From Haladaptatus sp. DYF46 (GTDB taxonomy: Archaea; Halobacteriota; Halobacteria; Halobacteriales; Haladaptataceae), in assembly GCF_021083305.1 (NCBI RefSeq), contig NZ_JAJFAY010000006.1:234983-298982 (forward strand): DNA of 64,000 bases. Direction: 5' to 3'. Within the stretch, counting starts at the first letter, position 1, and every line of letters begins with the position of its first letter. The translations under genes and the position numbers were made by a program. Under the pieces are notes generated by a model. It did no database searches. It was not told where the DNA came from and saw only the letters and a program-made list of their open reading frames with translations. Shown piece after piece: positions 52,695 to 61,027 of the stretch.

Positions 52695-52722
52695 CGACGA
52701 ACGAATACCCACACCCGGTCGA

Positions 52723-52767
52723 ATTAAACTTTCTGTCGGCCGCAAGGGAGGTAGGAGAAGGCTTATT
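52723..52767. promoter_or_regulatory. Divergent promoters for amidohydrolase copy 2 and AbgB-like gene
   Basis: Minus-strand GTTTAAT (52723-52729) and plus-strand CTTATT (52762-52767); the latter is centred 26 bases before the ATG at 52791, which selects that start. Confidence 0.5.
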
Positions 52768-52790
52768 CGCCGATCGTGTCATTGCACCCC

Positions 52791-54203
52791 ATGGAATCGG
52801 ACGCAGTCGTTCGACGAGTGGAACAGCAACGCGGCTTTCTGACCGACCTTTCGATGGACCTGTGGAACCGACCCGAACTCGGGTTGGCGGAACACGAATC
52901 GTCCGACCGACTCCGCGAGGCGCTTCGGGCCGAAGGGTTCGAGGTAGACGCTGCTATCGGCGGGATGCCGACGGCCTTCGTCGCTCGCTACGGTGACGGC
53001 GGACCGACGGTGGGAATCCTCGGGGAGTTCGACGCCCTCCCCGGACTGTCACAGGAGGTGGCCGCGGAGCGGAAACCGATAGCGGAAGGGGAACCGGGAC
53101 ACGGATGCGGCCACAACCTGCTAGGCGTCGCGGGTGTCGGCGCGGCGATCGCGCTCAAAGACGCCATCGACGACGGCGAACTCGACGGGTCCGTCGCGTA
53201 CTTCGGCTGTCCGGCGGAGGAGACGCTCGTCGGAAAGGTGTTCATGGCCCGCGAGGGCGTCTTCGATGACCTCGATGCGGCCCTGACGTGGCATCCGGGC
53301 CGATACAACTCCCCCTTCATGTCGAGTACGCTCTCGCTCAACTCGGTCCGATACGAGTTCAGCGGCGAGTCGGCACACGCCGCGGCATCCCCCGAATCGG
53401 GTCGGAGCGCCCTCGACGCGGTCCAGTTGTGTAACACCGGCGTGGAGTACATGCGCGAACACGTCCCGGACGACGCGCGGGTACACTATTCGATAGTCGA
53501 TGGCGGGGACGCGCCGAACGTCGTTCCCGCGAACGCGACGGTCTGGTACTTCGTCCGCGCTCCGGAGCGGGAGACGGTCGAGGACATCCAAGCGTGGTTG
53601 GACGATATCGCGGACTCGGCGGCGACGATGACGCGAACAGACGTCGAGCGCGAGTTCCTCACCGGGTGTCACGGCGTCCTCCCGAACGAGACCATCGGCG
53701 AGGTCATGTCCGAGCGGATGGAGGGACTCGACGCGATTCCGTACACGGACGACGACCGCGCGTTCGCCGCCGACCTCAAGGCGTCGCTCTCGCGGGAGAC
53801 GATAGACGGCCAACTCGCTGACCTCCCGTCGGACGTGTTCGAGGAGGTGGATTCACACGCACTGTACACCGAACCCCTCCCCGCGTACGACGCCGGGACG
53901 ACGCGCTCTGGGTCCACGGACGTCGGCGACGTCAGCCGAATCGTTCCGCTCGGGCAGTTCTGGGCGGCGACGTGGCCCGTCGGAACGAACGCCCACTCGT
54001 GGCAGGCGGTCGCCGCCAACGGGAGTTTTGCGGCGAAGGGGATGGTCTACGCCGCGAAAGTCCTCGCGGGAACGGCCGCGGAACTCCTCTCGGACCCCGA
54101 AACGCTCCGCGCGGTGCGCGAGGAATTCGAGGAGAACGGCGGAGGCGGGTACGAGACGCCGCTCCCGGAATCGGTAGCGTCGCCGCCGGAGCCCTCCGAC
54201 TGA
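52791..54203 (+). CDS. M20 family amidohydrolase, AbgB-like
   Basis: 470 residues. M20 metal residues are in LGEFDALPG, GHGCGHNLLG and GCPAEETLVGK, and the long C-terminal block GSTDVGDVSRIVPLGQFWAA followed by TNAHSWQAVAANGS is diagnostic of the AbgB group (aminobenzoyl-glutamate hydrolase subunit B). It should cleave an acyl- or aroyl-amino acid amide. The nitrilase copy 2 follows 48 bases later but has its own TATA box. Confidence 0.88.
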   Translation: MESDAVVRRVEQQRGFLTDLSMDLWNRPELGLAEHESSDRLREALRAEGFEVDAAIGGMPTAFVARYGDGGPTVGILGEFDALPGLSQEVAAERKPIAEGEPGHGCGHNLLGVAGVGAAIALKDAIDDGELDGSVAYFGCPAEETLVGKVFMAREGVFDDLDAALTWHPGRYNSPFMSSTLSLNSVRYEFSGESAHAAASPESGRSALDAVQLCNTGVEYMREHVPDDARVHYSIVDGGDAPNVVPANATVWYFVRAPERETVEDIQAWLDDIADSAATMTRTDVEREFLTGCHGVLPNETIGEVMSERMEGLDAIPYTDDDRAFAADLKASLSRETIDGQLADLPSDVFEEVDSHALYTEPLPAYDAGTTRSGSTDVGDVSRIVPLGQFWAATWPVGTNAHSWQAVAANGSFAAKGMVYAAKVLAGTAAELLSDPETLRAVREEFEENGGGGYETPLPESVASPPEPSD

Positions 54204-54219
54204 ACGGCGTCCCGTCGGA

Positions 54220-54227
54220 AGCTATAA
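54220..54227 (+). promoter_or_regulatory. TATA box for nitrilase copy 2
   Basis: CTATAACT lies about 28 bases before the ATG at 54252. Confidence 0.5.
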
Positions 54228-54251
54228 CTCGCTTTCGCGGAATCGGAAACC

Positions 54252-55268
54252 ATGCGAACCGCACGCATCCTTTCGGTCGCGCTCGAAGTGCCAACCGACG
54301 ACGAACTCGGAAAACCGCCGGAAGACAGGGTCGAGTACAACCTGAACAACGTCCTCGAAAGCCTCGATAGGGCCGCACGCTGGAACCCTGACTTCGTCAG
54401 CTTCCCGGAACAGATGCTCCACCGACGAACCGTCGGCGAGGAGCGAATCGAGGCGGCAGGAACGATACCCGGTCCCGCCACCGACGCCGTCGCGGCGAAA
54501 GCCGCGGACCTCGGGAGCTACGTCCTGCTGCCGATGACGGAGCGTGACGGCGACGACTACTACAACTCCGTGGCGTTCATCACCCCGGACGGCGAGGTCG
54601 GTGGCCGCTATCGGAAACTCCGACCGACCGTCGGCGAGATGGGATACGGACTTCGCCCCGGACGGGAGGCGACGGTTTTGGAGACGGAGTTCGGGCGCGT
54701 CGGCGCGGCGGTCTGTTTCGACCTCATGTACCCGGAAGTGGGTATCGAGTACGCCCGAAACCGCACGGACCTCCTCTTTTTCTGTAGCCACCTCCGCGGC
54801 GAGGAGCGCCTCCGTCACTGGGGGCGCGATTACGGCTATCACATCGTGAAGGCGTTCCCGAGCGCGGCCGGAGTCGTCCGTCCGACCGGAGAGGTCGCCG
54901 CCCGAAACGTCGGGCTTTGGGAGGGACAGGAACCGCTCGCGGCGTTGAAGAACGGCGGAACGGCGCGCTTCGCGTTCGCCGAACTCAACACCGATTGGAA
55001 GACGTTCACGCGGATTCCCACGAACCGCCGAGCGGTCGAGGAGATTCAGGCGCGCTATCCCGACGTGGTCTACCACGACTCGCGGGGAAACGAGACGTTC
55101 GCGCTCGAATCCCGGTCGGAGGACGTAACGGTCGCCGACCTCGAATCGGAGTTCGGGATGGTCACGTACCGGGACTACCTCGACTGGACCGGCCGCGCGT
55201 GTCTGGACGAAGCGCCCGAAGCACGACTCGGGATGGAGGAGTTTCCCGAAGTCGAGTGGGAGCCGTAA
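54252..55268 (+). CDS. Carbon-nitrogen hydrolase (nitrilase superfamily), copy 2
   Basis: 338 residues. Triad residues: Glu in VSFPEQMLHRR, Lys in GRYRKLRPTVGE, Cys in AAVCFDLMYPEVG. Like copy 1 it has a C-terminal extension including DVTVADLESEFG. It hydrolyses an amide or nitrile. It converges on the ABC ATPase pair across 61 bases that contain three imperfect GAACGGA-type repeats. Confidence 0.87.
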   Translation: MRTARILSVALEVPTDDELGKPPEDRVEYNLNNVLESLDRAARWNPDFVSFPEQMLHRRTVGEERIEAAGTIPGPATDAVAAKAADLGSYVLLPMTERDGDDYYNSVAFITPDGEVGGRYRKLRPTVGEMGYGLRPGREATVLETEFGRVGAAVCFDLMYPEVGIEYARNRTDLLFFCSHLRGEERLRHWGRDYGYHIVKAFPSAAGVVRPTGEVAARNVGLWEGQEPLAALKNGGTARFAFAELNTDWKTFTRIPTNRRAVEEIQARYPDVVYHDSRGNETFALESRSEDVTVADLESEFGMVTYRDYLDWTGRACLDEAPEARLGMEEFPEVEWEP

Positions 55269-55329
55269 CCGAACGGAACCGAACGGAGCCGAACCGGGGA
55301 AGAGAAGCAGGAAAATCGGGCGGACGAGT

Positions 55330-56421
55330 TCAGTCGTCCGCCGTTTTCGCGTCGCTCGACGGCTCTACGTCGTCGAGCGGCGGACTGTTCCAGTACTCGT
55401 GGGTCGTCTCCTCGCGGAAGCAGGCGGCCCGGTGTTCGCCGTTGACGACCTTCGACTCGGGCGACGACTGCTTGCAGGCCTCGCGGGCCTCGGGACAACG
55501 CGTATGGAACCGGCAGCCGGACGGGGGATTCACCGGGTCCGGGATGTCGATGTTTCGGAGCGGAACCTCGCCGTCGTCGCCGGGCAACAGGTCGGGCGTC
55601 GCCCACCGCAGCGCCTTCGTGTAGGGGTGACGAGGGTCCTCCAGTATCTGTTCAGCGGGACCGATTTCCACGAGTTCGCCGAGGTACATGACGCCGATGA
55701 GTCCGTCCGACTTCTCGGTCAGGTAGCGGGCGTTCGAGAGGTCGTGGGAGATGAAGACGAACGAGGTGTCGAACTGGTTTTGCAGTTCGAGCAGCAGTTC
55801 CATCATCTCGATGCGCAGCGACACGTCCAGCGCGCTGATGGCCTCGTCTGCGAGGATGAGGTCCGGGTTCATCAGGAGTGCGCGAATCAACACGACGCGT
55901 TGTTTCTCGCCGCCGGACAGTTGGTGCGGGTAGCGGTTCGCGTAGTCCTCCGGCGGCGACATGCCGACCCTGTTGAGCATACCGTAGATGCGCGCCTGCC
56001 GGTCCTCGCGGGTGAGTCCCGGTTGCCACTTCTTCAGCGGCGCGGCGAGCGATTTGACGATTTTCTGGTTCGGGTTGAGCGAACTGCCGGGATCCTGGTG
56101 AATTATCTGGAGCGACCGCCGGATGTCCCGGTACGGAACCTCGACGTCGCTCCCACCGTCGCGTGCTTCCCAGATGTCCTGCCCGCGAAACTTGACGCTC
56201 CCGCTCGTCGGGCGCTGGAGGCCGATCGCCGTCTTGCCGAGCGTCGTCTTCCCGCACCCGGACTCGCCGACGAGCGCGACGACTTTCTTTTCGGGAATTT
56301 CGAGCGAGACGCCGTTGACGGCGTTGACCACGTCGGGTTTCGAGAAGGCCCCGAGCAGGCCGTTGTCGCTCTCGAAATCGACCTGCACGTTTTCGAGCGA
56401 AATCACGGGGTCGGGGCTCAT
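55330..56421 (-). CDS. ABC transporter ATP-binding protein, DppF/OppF type
   Basis: 363 residues. Walker A is GESGCGKTTLGK near residue 55, signature LSGGEKQRVVLIRALL, Walker B ILADEAISALD, and the OppF/DppF-type C-terminal cysteine cluster CRFHTRCPEAREACKQ for an iron-sulfur cluster. Its ATG overlaps the stop of the DppD-type gene by three bases. With that gene it forms the ATPase pair for a dipeptide-type importer whose other parts are at 29-34 kb. Confidence 0.9.
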   Translation of the reverse strand: MSPDPVISLENVQVDFESDNGLLGAFSKPDVVNAVNGVSLEIPEKKVVALVGESGCGKTTLGKTAIGLQRPTSGSVKFRGQDIWEARDGGSDVEVPYRDIRRSLQIIHQDPGSSLNPNQKIVKSLAAPLKKWQPGLTREDRQARIYGMLNRVGMSPPEDYANRYPHQLSGGEKQRVVLIRALLMNPDLILADEAISALDVSLRIEMMELLLELQNQFDTSFVFISHDLSNARYLTEKSDGLIGVMYLGELVEIGPAEQILEDPRHPYTKALRWATPDLLPGDDGEVPLRNIDIPDPVNPPSGCRFHTRCPEAREACKQSSPESKVVNGEHRAACFREETTHEYWNSPPLDDVEPSSDAKTADD

Positions 56422-57509
56422 CGTCCGCCCTCCACGTCCTCGAGCGAAAAGGGAATCTCGTCGGCCGCTTCCTGCCAGTGGAAACATGCCGCGTGGTGGT
56501 CGTCATCGACGTGATGAAAGTCGGGAGACGCCTCTTCGCACAACCCATCCGCGAGGGGACAGCGCGGGTTGTACGAACAGCCGACGGGGGTATCGACCGG
56601 GTCGGGAGCCGACCCCGAAATCGGGTTCATGTTGTCGAGCGGTGTCGCCAGGTTCGGCGTCGCGTTCAGCAGCGACCGCGTGTACGGATGGGCGGCGTCC
56701 CGGAGTATCGCGTCGGTCGGGCCGAACTCGATGAACTCGAAGGCGTACATCACGGCGAGTCGGTCGGCGAGTTCTGCGACCAGCGGCAGGTCGTGGGTGA
56801 TGAACACCATCGCGATCTCGTACTTTTGCTGTACCTCCTTCAGGAGCCGAAGAATCGACCGCTGCATGAGGAGGTCGAGCGCGGCGGTCGGTTCGTCCAT
56901 CACGAGCACCTTCGGTTCCAACACCATGCTCAGCGCGATGAGCGTCCGCTGTTGCATCCCGCCGGAGAGTTCGTGCGGGTACGAATCGAGGACGCGTTCG
57001 GAATCGAGATAGAGGTCCGACAGCAGTTCGCGGGCGCGGTCCAACCCCACGTCGACGTCCGTGCTGTGTGCTTTCAGCGTCTCGACGAAGTGCGTCCGAA
57101 TGTCCATCGTCGGGTTGAACGAACTCATCGCACCCTGGAACACCATCGAGATCTCCTCCCACCTAACCTTCCGGAGTTCGCGTTTGCTGAGGTTCAGCAG
57201 GTCTATCGGATTGTCGGGCGTGGGATAGTACGTTATCTCGCCGCTCAGTTCGCCGGGGGAGACGACGGCGTCGAGGAGCGCCGAGGCGAACATCGATTTG
57301 CCCGACCCGCTTTCGCCGACGACGCCCAGTATCTCCTCGCGCTCGATATCGAAGCTCACGTCGTCGAGGACGCGGGATTCGCCCCGCTCCATGTCGAACC
57401 TGACGGTCGCGTCGCGCACTTCCAGAATCGGGTCCGAACTCCTGTACACCCTGCTTTCGGTTTCGCTCACTGTCATCGATCGGTCTCCATCGTCGAACCG
57501 AGTGGTCAT
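56418..57509 (-). CDS. ABC transporter ATP-binding protein, DppD/OppD type
   Basis: 363 residues from the ATG giving MTTRFDDG; an ATG at 57476 (MTVSETES) is an alternative. Walker A is GESGSGKSMFASALLDA, signature LSGGMQQRTLIAL, Walker B VMDEPTAALD, and the C-terminal CSYNPRCPLADGLCEE cluster is typical of DppD/OppD. It is first of the two-gene ATPase operon. Minus-strand AT-rich boxes at 57640-57650 and 57669-57676 would give a leader of over 100 bases, unlike most genes here. Confidence 0.9.
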   Translation of the reverse strand: MTTRFDDGDRSMTVSETESRVYRSSDPILEVRDATVRFDMERGESRVLDDVSFDIEREEILGVVGESGSGKSMFASALLDAVVSPGELSGEITYYPTPDNPIDLLNLSKRELRKVRWEEISMVFQGAMSSFNPTMDIRTHFVETLKAHSTDVDVGLDRARELLSDLYLDSERVLDSYPHELSGGMQQRTLIALSMVLEPKVLVMDEPTAALDLLMQRSILRLLKEVQQKYEIAMVFITHDLPLVAELADRLAVMYAFEFIEFGPTDAILRDAAHPYTRSLLNATPNLATPLDNMNPISGSAPDPVDTPVGCSYNPRCPLADGLCEEASPDFHHVDDDHHAACFHWQEAADEIPFSLEDVEGGR

Positions 57510-57639
57510 GGCCGACCACCCACCCCCGCCGAGCGGACGGGACACGAATCGGTCGCGGTCGGGGCCGCCGCCGGGTCGTGGTCACTGCATCGCGCGTCGA
57601 ACGGGGGAAATCGGTGGTTGGACTGGGGGTCGAGAACCA

Positions 57640-57676
57640 TGATATAGGTAGAAGGGTAGTGGGACCGTGTTATATC
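57640..57676 (-). promoter_or_regulatory. Candidate promoter boxes for the ABC ATPase operon
   Basis: Minus-strand CCTATATC and GATATAAC boxes lie 135-165 bases before the DppD start. No gene lies in the 284 bases between this operon and the next one. Confidence 0.35.
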
Positions 57677-57793
57677 TTTTGGTGTGTGGAGACATACCAC
57701 TATTTTCTCCCGACGACCTCGGTACGAAACGAGACGTTCCAAGAGGGGGGCCGATTCGGTGTCTCGGTTTCCCGTCCGTCTCCGTCCCCGTTC

Positions 57794-58684
57794 TCACGCG
57801 TAGGGTGCGTAATCCGCGAGGAACTCGTCGCTTTCCACGTGCATCTCCGCGAGTTGCGCGTGGGACGGGGTGATCACCTGATTCGTTCGGAGCGCGGTCT
57901 GGACCGCGAGGAGGAGGGAGGCGGAGTTCAGGATTCTGGTGTTGGCGCGGCGCTCGCCGCGAACCGAGTCGAGGAACGCCGCGAGGAAGTCGCCGTACAT
58001 CTGTTGATACTCCTCGGCCCCCGAACCGATACGGGCGGTTCGCGTCCGATCGTGAACGTCTAGAATCCCGAACGCGGGGTTTTCGTTCGGTCCTTCCAGT
58101 TGCAGCGTCACGTGCGAGTCGTTCTCGAACTCGATATCGACGACCGATCCGGGGCGGTTCTTCGGTGTCACTCGCGTCCACGTATCCCGCACGAGCATGC
58201 CGACCGTGTCCGTCAGGTGAACGCCGTAGTAGAAGGGATCGTTGTACCCCGTGCAGTACACCGTTCGGTTCGGCTGTGCCGTTGGAAACGCCGTGAGACG
58301 CGGATGGAAGGGAATGGCGGACCCGCCGAAGAGCGGAGTATCACCGGCCGCAGCGGCGATGGCATCGATATCCTCGTGTCGGCCCGCGATGGGTTTGTCG
58401 ATGAACGTCGGAACGTCCGCTTCGAGAAAGGGAACGGCGAGCGGCCGATGCGTGTTCCAGTTCACCGTGAGAATCATCACGGCATCGACCGTCCCGAGCA
58501 TACCCGTGGGGTTTCGGTACCGTGTCGCGTCGTACTGTGCGCAGAACTGCCTCACATACTCGTCGTCCCGAACCGCGCCGCCGTCCCAGACGGCGGCGAC
58601 CGTCGCGTCGTCGCGTTGATCGATCAACCGTGCGAACGCCTCGGGATGACTCGTGTCTAAGCCTACGAGTCCGATATCTAACAT
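57794..58684 (-). CDS. Gfo/Idh/MocA-like oxidoreductase, short and divergent
   Basis: 296 residues. The Rossmann start is LDIGLVGLDTSHPEAFARL without a clear GxGxxG, and the family EKP motif reads FIDKPIAG, with Asp for Glu. The C-terminal domain has HLTDTVGMLVRDT. The altered cofactor-side residues make dehydrogenase activity less certain than for its neighbours. A minus-strand TATA-like box (58712-58718) is about 31 bases upstream. Divergent from the next Gfo/Idh gene. Confidence 0.8.
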   Translation of the reverse strand: MLDIGLVGLDTSHPEAFARLIDQRDDATVAAVWDGGAVRDDEYVRQFCAQYDATRYRNPTGMLGTVDAVMILTVNWNTHRPLAVPFLEADVPTFIDKPIAGRHEDIDAIAAAAGDTPLFGGSAIPFHPRLTAFPTAQPNRTVYCTGYNDPFYYGVHLTDTVGMLVRDTWTRVTPKNRPGSVVDIEFENDSHVTLQLEGPNENPAFGILDVHDRTRTARIGSGAEEYQQMYGDFLAAFLDSVRGERRANTRILNSASLLLAVQTALRTNQVITPSHAQLAEMHVESDEFLADYAPYA

Positions 58685-58711
58685 CGATACACAGCATGAA
58701 CAGTGGTTGGT

Positions 58712-58763
58712 CTTAATTGTTACTCCGATACTGTCCGCGAACGGTGAGGAAACAACGTTTATA
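58712..58763. promoter_or_regulatory. Divergent promoters between two Gfo/Idh/MocA genes
   Basis: Minus-strand AATTAAG (58712-58718) and plus-strand TTTATA (58758-58763); the latter is centred 26 bases before the ATG at 58787. Confidence 0.55.
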
Positions 58764-58786
58764 CCGGATGCCGCGAGTTACGAACC

Positions 58787-59767
58787 ATGACACGGATAGG
58801 CATCCTCGGGAGCGGTTTCATGGCACAGGTGCACGCGATTCGGTACGCCGACATCGACGGGGCGAACGTCGTCGGCGTCTGCTCACCCAGTTATCCGGAA
58901 GCGTTCGCGGCCGAGTTCGCACCCGACGCCGCCGTCCACGACGACCCGGAGGACCTGTTCGACGAGGAACTCGACGCCGTCAACATCTGTACCCCGACGG
59001 CGACGCACCGACCGCTCGTGGAAGCGGCCGCCGAGCGCGGACTCGACGTCCTCTGCGAGAAACCCGTCGAGCGAACGATGGAGGACGCGGTCGCCATCGA
59101 GGAGGCGGTGTCGGACGCGGGAATCACGTTCCTGCCCGGTCACGTCCTCCGCTTCTTCCCGGAGTACGTCGCGGCGAAAGAGCAGGTGGACGCCGGTTCC
59201 ATCGGCACGCCGGGGACGGTCCGCGCGCTTCGGCAATCGCCCGTTGCCGCGACCCATCCGTGGTTTCACGACTTCGACGCGAGCGGCGGCGTGTTGCTCG
59301 ACCTCGCGATTCACGACTTCGACTTCCTGCGGTGGACGATCGGAGCGGTCGAGAGCGTGTTCACCCGCCGACGAACGTGGGACGAAAACAAGTACACCAC
59401 GACGATGCTTCGCTTCGAGAACGGAACGATAGGAACGGTGGACGCCCGCTGGCCGACGGCCGACGAGGTTCCGTTCGTCACCGAGTTGGAAATCGCGGGC
59501 GACGACGGACTGATCGAGTTCGACAGCGAGACGGTGGATCCGCTTCGAGTGCATGCGGAAACGAACGAACCCCCGGTGAGCGACCCCGTCGACGTCCCCC
59601 TGACGAAGGACCCGTACCGCCTCGAACTGGAACATTTCCTCGCGTGTGTCCGAGGCGAGGAGACGCCGTGCGTCTCGGTCGGGGACGGCATCGAGGCGAT
59701 GTGCATCTCGCTTTCGGCTATCGAATCAGCGGAGCGAGGGATTCCCGTGTCCGTGAGCCGAAACTAG
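58787..59767 (+). CDS. Gfo/Idh/MocA family dehydrogenase
   Basis: 326 residues. NAD(P)-binding GILGSGFMAQVHA near residue 5, EKP in VLCEKPVERT near 95, and the catalytic-domain motif GGVLLDLAIHDFDFLRW with the conserved His. This looks like a complete inositol- or sugar-dehydrogenase-type protein. Its stop overlaps the HalOD1 gene stop by 4 bases on the other strand. Confidence 0.88.
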   Translation: MTRIGILGSGFMAQVHAIRYADIDGANVVGVCSPSYPEAFAAEFAPDAAVHDDPEDLFDEELDAVNICTPTATHRPLVEAAAERGLDVLCEKPVERTMEDAVAIEEAVSDAGITFLPGHVLRFFPEYVAAKEQVDAGSIGTPGTVRALRQSPVAATHPWFHDFDASGGVLLDLAIHDFDFLRWTIGAVESVFTRRRTWDENKYTTTMLRFENGTIGTVDARWPTADEVPFVTELEIAGDDGLIEFDSETVDPLRVHAETNEPPVSDPVDVPLTKDPYRLELEHFLACVRGEETPCVSVGDGIEAMCISLSAIESAERGIPVSVSRN

Positions 59768-60072
59768 TCCGCTACCGGTCGGACCTCTATGTCGCCGTCG
59801 CTCGAAATGCGTATCACGTGGCCTTCCATTCGAAACTCGACGCGTCCTCCCTGTCGGTGCCGACCGTTTTCGTTGGGTTTGAACAGGTCGTTGAGGGCGT
59901 CGGGGTCGATGTAGTCGTAGAGGGGGGCGATCTCCACCGTATCGGTTCCCATCGTTTCGACCACCGCGTCGATGACCCGAACACACATCGAATCGGGATG
60001 GGTCCAACCGTGGCCTCGATCGTCGGCCGCCGTCGCCGTCTCGCCCCCTTCATACCGTTCGTGCTCGCTCAT
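59764..60072 (-). CDS. HalOD1 domain protein
   Basis: 102 residues. The Halobacterial output domain 1 is recognised from VVETMGTDTVEIAPLYDYID, then PDALNDLF and EFRMEGHVIRISSDGDIEV. HalOD1 is a haloarchaea-specific domain thought to be an output module of signalling proteins; this is a stand-alone copy without a sensor domain. A perfect 12-bp palindrome lies 66 bases upstream of its start. It confirms the haloarchaeal origin of the region. Confidence 0.85.
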   Translation of the reverse strand: MSEHERYEGGETATAADDRGHGWTHPDSMCVRVIDAVVETMGTDTVEIAPLYDYIDPDALNDLFKPNENGRHRQGGRVEFRMEGHVIRISSDGDIEVRPVAD

Positions 60073-60137
60073 TCCTCTTCCTCCTCCGGTCGCCGAACCA
60101 CGTACCCCGTTCGATGAGTAAGTCGCGTGTTCTCAGG

Positions 60138-60149
60138 TATCATGATACG
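60138..60149. promoter_or_regulatory. Perfect 12-bp palindrome, candidate operator
   Basis: GTATCATGATAC is fully self-complementary. It lies between the HalOD1 gene and the truncated Gfo/Idh gene, 66 bases upstream of the HalOD1 start. Confidence 0.4.
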
Positions 60150-60246
60150 ATGTGTCGAAGCTTCCGGACTTAACAGTTCGTGAATATATTCTATCAAAAT
60201 CGTGCTGCTCGATAATCAGAACGGGAAGACGGTTCCCGTGCAACGA

Positions 60247-60253
60247 TTTAATA
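60247..60253 (+). promoter_or_regulatory. TATA box for the truncated Gfo/Idh gene
   Basis: TTTAATA about 33 bases before the ATG at 60283; the promoter seems to have survived the internal deletion of the gene. Confidence 0.45.
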
Positions 60254-60282
60254 CAACCGAGTACTTCGGCGGTAGCAGAACC

Positions 60283-60609
60283 ATGTTAGACATCGGGTTC
60301 GTCGGCGGCGGAAACATCGCTCGTTTCCACGCCAAGCGACTGGTGGAACTGGGAGAGAACGTCGGAGCGGTCGCCGACATCGACGCCGCCGCTGGGGACG
60401 CGCTCTCCGACGTCGAACTCGGGTTTTCCGATGACGACGGATTCGTGAAGGAGTGGGCGTACTTCACCGACGTGGTACGCGGCGCTCGGGAGCACACGCG
60501 CAACACCCTCGAAGAAGGACTCGCCGTGCAGCGACTCGTCCAGTCGATTTACGAGAGCGCCGAGACGGGCCGGGAAGTCAACGTCGAGGCGATTACGCCG
60601 ACGCGATAA
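60283..60609 (+). pseudogene. Gfo/Idh/MocA gene with large internal deletion
   Basis: 108 codons. The first 45 or so residues are a Rossmann start (LDIGFVGGGNIARFHAKRL, then VGAVADIDAAAG) and the last 60 are the very end of a Gfo/Idh protein (EWAYFTDVVRGAREHTRNTL, then AVQRLVQSIYESAETGREV). About 220 residues including the EKP motif and the whole catalytic domain are missing, with the frame kept across the join near 60421. It cannot be an active dehydrogenase. It overlaps the RidA gene end by 17 bases. Confidence 0.75.
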
Positions 60610-60967
60610 CCTCTATTTCGACGCCGATGTCTATCGGCAGGTCGGCTACTTCGACGGCGCTTCGCGCCGGAAACGGCTCGGTCATGTAGTCGCCGTACAC
60701 CTCGTTGATGTCCGCGTAGTCGTCCATGTCCCGTACGAAGACGGTCGCCTTGACCACGTCGTCGAGCGACGACCCCGCCGCTTCGAGGACGGCGGCGACG
60801 TTCTCCAGTGTTCGTTCGGTTTGCGTTCGGATGTCGTCGCCGACGATGTCGCCGGATTTCGGGTCGACCGGACCCTGACCCGAGACGTAGATCCGGTCGC
60901 CGTCCTTGATTCCCTGTGAATACGGGCCGATACTCGCCGGTGCGTCGTCAGTACTGATTTCCTCCAT
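60593..60967 (-). CDS. ridA: RidA family enamine/imine deaminase, copy 2
   Basis: 124 residues from the ATG giving MEEISTDDAP. It has ASIGPYSQGIKDGDRIYVSG, VVKATVFVRDMDDYADINEVY and the arginine in FPARSAVEVADLP near residue 103. It is clearly related to the copy at 9042. It would detoxify enamines formed by PLP enzymes of the island. It is next to an intact and a deleted Gfo/Idh gene. Confidence 0.9.
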   Translation of the reverse strand: MEEISTDDAPASIGPYSQGIKDGDRIYVSGQGPVDPKSGDIVGDDIRTQTERTLENVAAVLEAAGSSLDDVVKATVFVRDMDDYADINEVYGDYMTEPFPARSAVEVADLPIDIGVEIEVIASA

Positions 60968-61027
60968 ACCAACGGCGGGGACTCGATGGGGCATAAAAGT
61001 ACTGTCCCGAACGCGACCGTCAGGTCG

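Noticed and set aside
55269..55329. Three GAACGGA-like units between convergent genes as a CRISPR-like or phage repeat
   Set aside because: Units are 10 bases, imperfect and immediately adjacent with no spacers. This is simple sequence at the end of a gene.
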